DNA from: Lentimicrobium sp. L6
Lineage (GTDB): Bacteria; Bacteroidota; Bacteroidia; Bacteroidales; UBA12170
NCBI RefSeq assembly: GCF_013166655.1
Contig: NZ_JABKCA010000063.1
Span: 1 to 32,148 of the forward strand
DNA length: 32,148 nucleotides
Direction of reading: 5' to 3'
Both the position numbers and the translations under genes were made by a program. The notes beneath the pieces were generated by a model. The model was not told the origin of the DNA. It saw nothing but the letters and a program-made list of their open reading frames with translations, and ran no database searches. This document shows, one piece after another, positions 7,898 through 16,190 of the stretch. Within the stretch, counting starts at the first letter, position 1; the number at the start of each line of letters is the position of its first letter.

Positions 7898-9145
7898 ATG
7901 ATAGGGATTCTACTATATATTGATCCAGCTTCAACTAGTGCTTTACTGTATATTATTATTGCAATTGCTGCTACTTTAGGCTTTGCTTTACGTGGCTTTT
8001 TCTATAAAGTTAAAAATCTATTTCTTGGAAAAGGCTTTGTGAACACAAATGATTTTGAACATATTGACATCATCTTTTATTCCGAGGGAAAACAATATTG
8101 GCATGTTTTTTCTCCTATCATTAAAGCCCTTGTAAACAGAGACATTGAATGCGCCTATATTAGCTCTGATGAAAACGACCCTGGATTAAAATACAATTCC
8201 CCTCTTTTGCATACCAAATATATTGGTAACCTGACCATGACTTCGGTTTATTTAAACAAACTGAAAGCTAAATTTGTTGGGATGACAACACCTCAACTAG
8301 ACGTGATGATGATACGCCGCTCTAAGCATGTTAAGCATTACGCACACATCGTTCATGCTCCAATTGATGTATTTACCTATAGAAAATTTGCATTTGACTA
8401 TTTTGATTCTGTATTTTGCTCAGGTCCTCATCAAATGGAAGGAATAAGAAAGCTAGAAGAAAAAAGAGGCACCCATAAAAAACAACTACTAGAAACTGGT
8501 TTCACAGTCTATGACAAGATGTTAGAAGATATCAAAAGCCTACCAAAACCAAACAAATCAAGACCCGTTGTTTTAATTGCACCAACCTGGAAAGAATACT
8601 CTATTATCAATAGGTTTGGCCTTGATTTCTTTGAGAACCTATTAAAAGATGATTCCTACGATATTATTTTACGTCCTCACCCACAAACCTATGTGAGCCA
8701 TCCTAAACTTATTGCTCAAATAGAGGAGCGATTGAAAAACGAAAGACATGTTAGCATAGATAGAGAGTCCCTCGGAACAGAAAGTATGCTTAAAGCTGAT
8801 ATGATGATCAGCGATTTATCAGGAGTCTTTTGGGATTTTATATTTCTTTATTCTAAACCAGTATTGCTTTTAAAAACCGACTTTGAATCCATCGAAGGTT
8901 TTGAAGGGAGTGAGTTAGATTATGAAATGTGGGAAATGAGAGAAAGGAGTAAAGCCGGTCAAGTGTTTGATGAAAACGACATTAAAAACATAAGTGGCAT
9001 AGTAAGGAATTTACTTGACCATCCTCCTCTTACCCAATTAGAAGAATTAAGAGACCAATCTGTTTACCATTTTGGCCATGCTGGTGAAACAGCTGCCAAT
9101 CAGATTTTGGAGATTGTAGAGAAAATAAATATGAACCAGCAATAA
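7898..9145 (+). CDS. Membrane-anchored CDP-glycerol glycerophosphotransferase-like protein
   Basis: A 415-residue transferase of the teichoic-acid CDP-glycerol:poly(glycerophosphate) glycerophosphotransferase family. Residues 1-45 hold a short hydrophobic segment with the motif YIDPxxTS at its start, then a basic stretch, so the enzyme is tethered with its catalytic part in the cytoplasm. The catalytic half shows VVLIAPTWKEYS, LRPHP (R259-P262) and SDLSGVFWDF (305-314), equivalents of the family's conserved HP and SDxSS regions. Family members move an alcohol phosphate from a CDP carrier to a hydroxyl. In this cluster the donor could be CMP-hydroxyethylphosphonate and the acceptor a surface glycan or lipid; that is inference. 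It is 68 bp from the previous gene with no promoter box, so it probably belongs to the same transcript. Confidence 0.85.
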   Translation: MIGILLYIDPASTSALLYIIIAIAATLGFALRGFFYKVKNLFLGKGFVNTNDFEHIDIIFYSEGKQYWHVFSPIIKALVNRDIECAYISSDENDPGLKYNSPLLHTKYIGNLTMTSVYLNKLKAKFVGMTTPQLDVMMIRRSKHVKHYAHIVHAPIDVFTYRKFAFDYFDSVFCSGPHQMEGIRKLEEKRGTHKKQLLETGFTVYDKMLEDIKSLPKPNKSRPVVLIAPTWKEYSIINRFGLDFFENLLKDDSYDIILRPHPQTYVSHPKLIAQIEERLKNERHVSIDRESLGTESMLKADMMISDLSGVFWDFIFLYSKPVLLLKTDFESIEGFEGSELDYEMWEMRERSKAGQVFDENDIKNISGIVRNLLDHPPLTQLEELRDQSVYHFGHAGETAANQILEIVEKINMNQQ

Positions 9146-9153
9146 AATAAAGA

Positions 9154-12100
9154 ATGAATATTTTTGAGCAAATCATGTCACCTTTTATATATATTATTGA
9201 GCAAATTCTATTGTTCAGTTATAGTATAACCGGAAATTACGGTATATCAATTATCATATTAAGCTTTTCTATATCTCTTCTATTATTGCCGGTTTTTATC
9301 TACATTGAAAAATCCAAAAAAAAGGATGATATAGTAAAGAAAAAAATGCAACCTCTTATTGATGAAATCAAAAGAGTGTATAAAGGACAAGAACGATTTT
9401 ATTATATCAAAACCATCAACAGACAGCATAATTACAGTTCTTTTAAGGCATTAATTCCAATATTAAGTCTATTATTACAGATTCCTTTTTTTATTGCAGC
9501 CTATCAATTTCTTGAAAATTTCGAACCTCTTAATGGAGTTAGTTTTTGGTTTATACCTAACCTTAGTCAGCCAGATGGTTTTTTGGGAAGTATTAATATC
9601 TTACCCATCATTATGACATTAGTAAACCTAATCACAGTTTACTTTTACACTAAAAATGGGGACTCCGGAGAACGTAAGCAAATGTTGGTTCTTGCCATTG
9701 CATTTTTAGTTTTACTTTTCAACCTCCCCTCTGGATTAGTTCTGTATTGGACTATGAATAATGTTTTTAGCTTTTTCCGATTATTCATTACTAACCCTGA
9801 AGTGTTTCAAAGTAAAAAGACCTATCCCATAAATCGAATAAAAACCGATTATAAAGAGAACCTTTTCTCCCTAAGGATCATTTTTACTGCCTTAGTAACA
9901 ATAGCCTTCGTTTCACAGTTTATCTGGGCCTTTCAACATAATTTCGATGATATTTACCTAAGGTTAGGTTTTGCATTTTTTTTTAGTTTCGTTCTAACTT
10001 TTATTGCATTCCTATTTATAATTATTTTTAGAAATAACAGGGAAGCTATTGTCAATTTCAAAGTTTCTCCTTTTTACTTTAATTCATTATTATTTCTTTC
10101 CATATATTTCTTCATTGCGGCAAATTTATATTTCTCTGGCGAGAACAAAGAATTATATATCATCACTCTTATTGTATTAATACTATCTCAATTCGTAGGA
10201 TATGTATATACTTTAAGAGCAAAAAGAAATACAAATAAATATCTTTTTATCCCTACACAAATTATCCTAATTAGCTTGTTGGTATATCAGCTTTTAGTCT
10301 CTAGTTCGGTATTAAATGGTGAAGAATTCTCCTTTTCTATCGCAAAACTAAACCTAATAATAACCCCTTCCTCTTGGTCTGATTTAATTTTGCCTGGTTT
10401 TTTGTTTTCTTTTATTACCATGTTTTATTATTATTCAATAGTTCCAAAAAGTAGGAATGCCAAAACTCAAACTAGTTTCCAAATCTATTCTCTTTCAATT
10501 TTTTATGTTCTAGGTTTAATTTTTTTCTGGAATCCAATCTTAAGTTTAGCTTCATTCCCAGAAGCATTTGAATACACTGGTATTGATATTATTAAAAACA
10601 ATATTCTCATTTTTATAATATCATCAGCTATAGCTTTAAGCATTTATTTCTTGATACCAAGTAGATTTAAGCAGTCCATTCTGATATTAGTCCTTATTGC
10701 TGTAATTACGACATTCATAAATACCTCTATAATACCTATTGATTTAGGAAGTTTACAAATAAATAAATTTGAGAAGGAAGCCAATCTTGCTACAGCCTCA
10801 TATTATTATATTTTAGAGGCATTTATTCTTCTTATTCTTGTCTATTATTCCAGAAAAATCCTTTTATCAAAAAAATCTAGGTTATTGAAATTTGGATTAA
10901 TAGCCCTTAATATAATAATCATTAGTCAAAGCTTAAACTCTTCAATTCAATCTGACAGTTTTTATAGAACAAACTCCAAACAAGAAATGGTAGAAACATT
11001 TGATCCAAACCAGGATCTCATCCGCTTCTCAAAAACTGAAAAGAATATCGTTTTTATCCTTCCTGATATGTTCCAAGGTTGGAGTATGAACAAAATCCTA
11101 AAAGACAATCCAGAATACAAAGATGTTTTTTCGGGCTTTGTTTGGTATCCAAACACTCTATCAATCTCTAGAGTTACAAACACGTCTGTACCAGGAATGT
11201 TAGGGGGATTTGAATTTTATCCAAACATACTAAATCAGGATTCTTTAACTTCAAACAGAGTTAAAACTACCAATGCAATGAAAAATCTTATTCATAAAGC
11301 CCATGATAAAGATTTTCAAATTACTATGACTAAATTCCCATATACCAATATGGATGATATTAGCCACAATCATAAACTCCCTATTTGGAGTGACCATTGG
11401 AATTTACATAAAAACGAACTAAATATTGCTAAAGCAACTGATAATGGCTTTAAAATCCTTACCCAAAATGCATTGTTTTATTCTGCCCCATTATTCCTTA
11501 AACCAAAAATTTACAACCAAATGAAATTAGGGAGTTCAGAAACAGAATCACTGAATGAAAGACGAAAAAACACTTGGATAGCAAAGAAATATAATTTTCT
11601 TCGCTTGCTCCCTTATATTTCAACAGCAGAGGATGAAAACCCAAATTTTATTATGATATATTCTAGTGTCCCACATTTTCCTTGGAATTATATTGATGAT
11701 GATGGAGTATTAATTTCGGATGTTTCTCCTACTAAAAGTGCTCAATGGTCTCTCGAAAAATTTGCGCTTTGGATCAAATGGATGAAAGACAATGATGTTT
11801 ATGATAACACAAAAATAGTGATTGCCTCAGATCATGGAACCACCTGGGAAAAGTATAAACCAGGTTTAGATATTGATAATCCATTCAAAAATTACGAAGA
11901 TAAAGGCCAATTGCTTTATGATATGTTATTTCAGCTGAATGCCCTACTATTTGTTAAGGACTATAATAGCCAAGGACAAGTAAAAGAAGACTGGAGAATG
12001 ATGAGTAATGCTGATGTTAATTCAATTATGTTTGAAGAAGAAAACCCAACTATTGGAGCTCCTCCAAAGCATAGAACACTTACTGGTTATGTATCTTGGT

Positions 12101-12207
12101 GGAATAAGAAAATAGATACCGAAACTCAATATAACATACAACATGGTTATCAAGTTAAGAATAATATTTTCGATGCAAATAACTGGGAAAAAATTAATAC
12201 CAAATAA
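9154..12207 (+). CDS. Fusion: YidC/Oxa1-like domain + polytopic region + alkaline-phosphatase-superfamily domain
   Basis: One uninterrupted 1017-residue frame with three parts. Residues 1-215 resemble the YidC/Oxa1 insertase core: a first helix ending in LLLLP, a basic hairpin with MQPLIDEIKRVYKG, then IPILSLLLQIPFFIAAYQFL (compare the canonical LPMLLQIPIFIALY) and LFNLPSGLVLYWTMNN. The groove arginine expected in the first helix is Ser (S41). Residues about 240-595 contain roughly ten more membrane helices of unknown type. Residues about 625-910 form an extracytoplasmic sulfatase / phosphoethanolamine-transferase-like domain: LPDMFQG (D638), candidate nucleophile in VTNTSVPGM (T675 or T677), SVPHFPW (H841) and ASDHG (D893-H894). 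Last gene of the phosphonate cluster, 8 bp after the previous stop. A role in moving or placing a phosphonate/phosphate-bearing group on a surface molecule is inferred. Confidence 0.85.
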   Translation: MNIFEQIMSPFIYIIEQILLFSYSITGNYGISIIILSFSISLLLLPVFIYIEKSKKKDDIVKKKMQPLIDEIKRVYKGQERFYYIKTINRQHNYSSFKALIPILSLLLQIPFFIAAYQFLENFEPLNGVSFWFIPNLSQPDGFLGSINILPIIMTLVNLITVYFYTKNGDSGERKQMLVLAIAFLVLLFNLPSGLVLYWTMNNVFSFFRLFITNPEVFQSKKTYPINRIKTDYKENLFSLRIIFTALVTIAFVSQFIWAFQHNFDDIYLRLGFAFFFSFVLTFIAFLFIIIFRNNREAIVNFKVSPFYFNSLLFLSIYFFIAANLYFSGENKELYIITLIVLILSQFVGYVYTLRAKRNTNKYLFIPTQIILISLLVYQLLVSSSVLNGEEFSFSIAKLNLIITPSSWSDLILPGFLFSFITMFYYYSIVPKSRNAKTQTSFQIYSLSIFYVLGLIFFWNPILSLASFPEAFEYTGIDIIKNNILIFIISSAIALSIYFLIPSRFKQSILILVLIAVITTFINTSIIPIDLGSLQINKFEKEANLATASYYYILEAFILLILVYYSRKILLSKKSRLLKFGLIALNIIIISQSLNSSIQSDSFYRTNSKQEMVETFDPNQDLIRFSKTEKNIVFILPDMFQGWSMNKILKDNPEYKDVFSGFVWYPNTLSISRVTNTSVPGMLGGFEFYPNILNQDSLTSNRVKTTNAMKNLIHKAHDKDFQITMTKFPYTNMDDISHNHKLPIWSDHWNLHKNELNIAKATDNGFKILTQNALFYSAPLFLKPKIYNQMKLGSSETESLNERRKNTWIAKKYNFLRLLPYISTAEDENPNFIMIYSSVPHFPWNYIDDDGVLISDVSPTKSAQWSLEKFALWIKWMKDNDVYDNTKIVIASDHGTTWEKYKPGLDIDNPFKNYEDKGQLLYDMLFQLNALLFVKDYNSQGQVKEDWRMMSNADVNSIMFEEENPTIGAPPKHRTLTGYVSWWNKKIDTETQYNIQHGYQVKNNIFDANNWEKINTK

Positions 12208-12211
12208 TATA

Positions 12212-12246
12212 AAAGCCAGACTCAATTGAATCTGGCTTTCGTTTTA
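12212..12246. terminator. Bidirectional terminator between the phosphonate cluster and purL
   Basis: AAAGCCAGA (12212-12220) pairs with TCTGGCTTT (12231-12239) around a small AT-rich loop. On the plus strand CGTTTT follows; read on the minus strand a TTTTATATT tract follows. It lies between two convergent genes and suits both. Confidence 0.85.
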
Positions 12247-12280
12247 TAAGGAACAGTTTCTTATAGAATTTATATTCTTT

Positions 12281-15200
12281 CTAATGAGCTTCCACCCATT
12301 TACGAGCATTTACAAAAGCTTCCAACCAAGGAGTAACTTCATCTGTTCTATCTGCTGGATAATGCGCCCACTGCCAAGGATAAATAGCTCTTTCCAAGTG
12401 AGGCATCATAGCTAAATGACGGCCATCTTTGCTACAAATAGCTGCGGAATTGAAATCAGAACCGTTAGGATTCGCTGGATAATTCACTCCGCTATATTTA
12501 ACCGGAATGATATATTCTCCTTCTGCTTTTGGCATTTGGAATTTACCTTCCCCATGTGCAACCCAGATTCCCATCTTAGTTCCAGCTAGAGACTTCAGCA
12601 TCACTGAATTGTTTTCTTGGATATCTACATTTAAGAAAGCGGATTCAAATTTACGAGATTCATTATGCAACATTTTTGGCTGAGCTTCGTGTTCTGGATA
12701 AACTAAGTCTAGCTCAACCATCAACTGACAGCCATTACAAATACCCAAACTCAAAGTATCCTTACGTGCATAGAAATTTGCTAATGCTAACTTGGCTTTC
12801 TCGTTATACTTAAAGGCTCCCGCCCATCCTTTTGCAGAACCCAACACATCGGAATTAGAAAAACCTCCAACGAATACTATCATCTGGACATCCTCTAAAT
12901 TTTCTCTTCCTGCAATCAAGTCGGTCATGTGAATATCTTTCACATCGAAACCAGCTTGATGCAATGACCAGGCCATTTCTCTATCACCATTCACTCCTTT
13001 TTCTCGGATAATAGCGGCTTTGGCTTTCGAAGCTTCTTTTCTACTTCTTTGTAATCCGAATTGCTCAAAACTACCTTGGAAAGTTTCATTGAACTGATAA
13101 GACAGCTTGTTCAACTTATAATTCTCGAAACGCTCTTTGGCTAATTCCTTGCCACTTTGCTGACGATCTAATAAGTAAGAAGTCTTGAACCATAAGTCGC
13201 GCATAGCATCAATATCAAAACTATACTCTTCATTATTATGCTTAATATTTAGTTGACGAGCTTCAATAGGCTGACCAATTTCTACATATTTAATAGAAGC
13301 AGTATCTAATCTAGCTTTAAATCTTTCATTATTATTGGCTTGAACCAAGATAGAAGGGTTTTCAGCAAATAATAATTTGATGATATCTGTTTCATTGCAT
13401 TTAGAAAGATCTATATTTAAACCTCCATTAGTGTTAGAGAAATTCATTTCCAATAAAGCAGTGATTAATCCACCGGAAGAAATATCGTGTCCAGCCACAA
13501 TAGCATCCTCCATGATTAAATCTTGAATCACATTATATGCTTTCTTAAAGTAAGCCGCATCTTTCACGCCTGGAGCATTGTCCCCAACCCTATTAATAAT
13601 TTGCGCAAAAGAAGAACCACCGAGTTTTCTTGAATAGGAAGATAAGTCGATATAGAACAAGCTTTTAGATGAGTCTAATTTAAGGACTGGCTCAACCACT
13701 TTTTTTACATCTTTCACTTCACCCACCGAAGAGATAATAACAGTTCCAGGACTATAAACCACCCCATCATTATATTTCTGAGTCATAGACAGCGAATCTT
13801 TTCCTGTTGGAATATTCACTCCTAATTCAATGGCAAAATCACTCACCGCTTTTACAGCAGAGAATAAACGAGCATTTTCTCCAGGATTTTTAGCTGGCCA
13901 CATCCAGTTGGCACTTAAAGAAACTCCTTTTAAACCTTCCTCTACAGGAGCCCATATTAAATTGGTTAAAGCCTCAGCAATACTCAATTGAGAACCTCTT
14001 TCGGCATCAACCATAGCTGCAACAGGTGCATGTCCTATAGAAGTTGCAATTCCTTTTCCTCCTTGATAATCGATGGTGACCACACCCACATTATTTAAAG
14101 GAAGTTGTAATTCACCAGCGCATTGCTGTTTGGCAATTTTTCCAGTAACAGAACGGTCTACTTTATTTGTCAACCAATCTTTACAAGCCACAGCCTCTAA
14201 CTGTAATACATCTTCAACATAAGATTGCAATTTAGAAGCTTCATAGCTTAATGCTTCAAATTTAGAATCCTCAACTACATCTTCCAAAACTGTCTTTGGA
14301 GGTTTTCCGAAGAAATCATCCAAATCCATATTGATAGGCTTTCTACCTTCAGTATCAAAAACAAATCTCTTGTCATTAGTTGCTTTTCCAACCACATACA
14401 TGGGACTTCTTTCTCGTTCAGCAATTTTGCTCAACTTTTCTATATCTTTAGGATGCATCACCATCCCCATTCTTTCTTGTGACTCGTTACCAATAATCTC
14501 TTTTGCAGATAAGGTTGGATCTCCTACAGGCAGTTTGCCTACTTCAATGATTCCTCCACTATCTTCTACAAGTTCTGATAAACAGTTTAAATGTCCACCA
14601 GCACCATGATCATGAATAGAAACAACTGGATTTACATCGGCTTCCACCATAGCTCTAATAGCGTTGAAAGCTCTTTTCTGCATTTCTGGATTGGCACGTT
14701 GAACCGCATTTAATTCAATGCTATTTTTGAATTCACCAGTAGCTACTGAAGAAACAGCGCCTCCACCCATTCCAATTCTATAATTATCTCCACCTAGAAT
14801 AACAATGGCATCTCCTTCTTGAGGAATATCTTTTTGAGCATCGGATAGTTTTCCATAACCAATACCACCAGCCATCATAATGACCTTATCGAAACCATAT
14901 TTCTTTTCTTGCTCAAAATGTTCAAAGGTTAATACAGATCCACAAATTAGTGGCTGACCAAACTTATTACCAAAATCACTGGCTCCGTTGGAAGCTTTAA
15001 TCAGGATTTCTTCTGGAGTTTGATACAACCAAGGACGAGCTTCGGTAGCTTGCTCCCAATTTCTACCCTCCTCAGAGCGAGAGTAACTGGTCATATAAAC
15101 CGCGGTTCCGGCAATAGGAATACTACCTTTTCCACCCGCCATTCTATCTCTAATCTCTCCTCCTGTTCCTGTTGCAGCACCATTAAATGGTTCAACAGTA

Positions 15201-15964
15201 GTTGGGAAGTTATGTGTTTCCGCTTTTAAAGAAATAATAGCGTCCATTTCTTTAATCTGGAAATAATCAGAAACATCGTGGTTCGCAGGAGCAAACTGTT
15301 CAGCTTTTGGCCCTAATACAAAGGCAACATTATCTTTATATGCAGAAACCAAACGCTCAGAGTTCATCTTAGAAGTCTTCTTGATCAATGCAAAAAGGCT
15401 GTCTTGCATTTCAACACCATTGATGATGAAAGTACCATTAAATATTTTGTGACGACAATGTTCAGAATTTACTTGAGCAAATCCATAAACTTCACTATCG
15501 GTTAGCTTTCTTCCTAATTTGATAGCAATCTCATCTAAATAACTGACTTCTTCCTTGCTTAAAGCTAAACCTTCTGACTCATTATAGGCTGCTACATCCA
15601 TAATGAATTCAACAGGTTCAGGCTTCTTTACAATATTAAATATATCTTGATCCAACTCATGATACAGGACTTGAAGCATAGGATCGAAGTTACTATCTTT
15701 TTCTTGTTCAGCTACAAAGAACTCCTCTATTCTCTCAATACCTTGCAAACCCATGTTTTGTGTAATTTCCACAGCATTGGTACTCCAAGGGGTAATCATT
15801 TCTTTTCTGGGTCCAACAAAATAACCAGAAACACCTTTGTGATCTAGAAATTGTGCTTCGCCAAAAAGCCAGCTAAGTTTTTGCATATCCTCCTCAGAGA
15901 AAGCTTCTTGGGCTCCAACAGCCACTATTTTTTTTTCGTCTGATTTATAGAAAAATAGAATCAT
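12281..15964 (-). CDS. purL: Phosphoribosylformylglycinamidine synthase
   Basis: Purine biosynthesis step 4: FGAR + glutamine + ATP to FGAM. It is the long single-chain form (1227 residues) combining the PurM-like synthetase halves with a C-terminal glutaminase. Seen in order: [10 protein letters not shown], the Mg/ATP region [20 protein letters not shown] then [14 protein letters not shown], the central [12 protein letters not shown] repeat, GKDSLSM, and the glutaminase with catalytic cysteine C1076 in [10 protein letters not shown] plus the late [11 protein letters not shown]. Length and motifs are complete. The start at 15964 ([12 protein letters not shown]) is 34 nt after an exact -7 box. 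No purine gene adjoins it. An A9 run lies close to the start codon (15928-15936 on the plus strand, as T9), but the frame is intact. Confidence 0.97.
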   Translation of the reverse strand: MILFFYKSDEKKIVAVGAQEAFSEEDMQKLSWLFGEAQFLDHKGVSGYFVGPRKEMITPWSTNAVEITQNMGLQGIERIEEFFVAEQEKDSNFDPMLQVLYHELDQDIFNIVKKPEPVEFIMDVAAYNESEGLALSKEEVSYLDEIAIKLGRKLTDSEVYGFAQVNSEHCRHKIFNGTFIINGVEMQDSLFALIKKTSKMNSERLVSAYKDNVAFVLGPKAEQFAPANHDVSDYFQIKEMDAIISLKAETHNFPTTVEPFNGAATGTGGEIRDRMAGGKGSIPIAGTAVYMTSYSRSEEGRNWEQATEARPWLYQTPEEILIKASNGASDFGNKFGQPLICGSVLTFEHFEQEKKYGFDKVIMMAGGIGYGKLSDAQKDIPQEGDAIVILGGDNYRIGMGGGAVSSVATGEFKNSIELNAVQRANPEMQKRAFNAIRAMVEADVNPVVSIHDHGAGGHLNCLSELVEDSGGIIEVGKLPVGDPTLSAKEIIGNESQERMGMVMHPKDIEKLSKIAERERSPMYVVGKATNDKRFVFDTEGRKPINMDLDDFFGKPPKTVLEDVVEDSKFEALSYEASKLQSYVEDVLQLEAVACKDWLTNKVDRSVTGKIAKQQCAGELQLPLNNVGVVTIDYQGGKGIATSIGHAPVAAMVDAERGSQLSIAEALTNLIWAPVEEGLKGVSLSANWMWPAKNPGENARLFSAVKAVSDFAIELGVNIPTGKDSLSMTQKYNDGVVYSPGTVIISSVGEVKDVKKVVEPVLKLDSSKSLFYIDLSSYSRKLGGSSFAQIINRVGDNAPGVKDAAYFKKAYNVIQDLIMEDAIVAGHDISSGGLITALLEMNFSNTNGGLNIDLSKCNETDIIKLLFAENPSILVQANNNERFKARLDTASIKYVEIGQPIEARQLNIKHNNEEYSFDIDAMRDLWFKTSYLLDRQQSGKELAKERFENYKLNKLSYQFNETFQGSFEQFGLQRSRKEASKAKAAIIREKGVNGDREMAWSLHQAGFDVKDIHMTDLIAGRENLEDVQMIVFVGGFSNSDVLGSAKGWAGAFKYNEKAKLALANFYARKDTLSLGICNGCQLMVELDLVYPEHEAQPKMLHNESRKFESAFLNVDIQENNSVMLKSLAGTKMGIWVAHGEGKFQMPKAEGEYIIPVKYSGVNYPANPNGSDFNSAAICSKDGRHLAMMPHLERAIYPWQWAHYPADRTDEVTPWLEAFVNARKWVEAH

Positions 15965-15998
15965 TTTCGTTGCTTTAAGATGAACATTTTTTACGCGG

Positions 15999-16006
15999 CA
16001 AAGATA
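15999..16006 (-). promoter_or_regulatory. -7 box TATCTTTG upstream of purL
   Basis: An exact TAnnTTTG on the minus strand, 34 nt before the purL start. No TTG at the expected spacing is evident. No purine riboswitch fold could be recognised in the short leader. Confidence 0.55.
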
Positions 16007-16165
16007 ATATAATAGTCAATCTAGTATTATTAATTTTTCAAAGAATACAGGGAATGTTTTCAACGTTTATTTTGAGGATGTGGATAAGTAGGATTTTTCT
16101 TAAAAAATCATTGAAAATATATGAGATAGCAGCTCTTTTTTTCGTTCTCATTTCACAGAATATGT

Positions 16166-16173
16166 TAATTTTG
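16166..16173 (+). promoter_or_regulatory. -7 box TAATTTTG upstream of the glycosyltransferase gene
   Basis: An exact TAnnTTTG, 17 nt before the start at 16191. It is divergent from the purL box at 15999-16006, so the 226-bp gap holds two outward promoters. Confidence 0.55.
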
Positions 16174-16190
16174 GGCTCCAATAAAATCAA

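Noticed and set aside
9154-12207. The YidC-like and sulfatase-like parts as two separate genes or a sequencing-error fusion
   Set aside because: The frame is continuous over 1017 codons, with a long polytopic linker and no internal stop or promoter box; a single protein is the simplest reading.
14331-14609. Open plus-strand frames inside purL (also 15020-15229 and 15647-15847)
   Set aside because: They are antisense shadows of the strongly conserved purL sequence, have no promoter box or family features, and are Ser/Pro/Cys-rich as expected for reverse-strand reading.
15928-15936. A9 run near the purL start as a switching tract
   Set aside because: purL is a core biosynthetic gene with an intact frame; the run encodes a Glu-Lys-Lys segment and is not unusual at this base composition.
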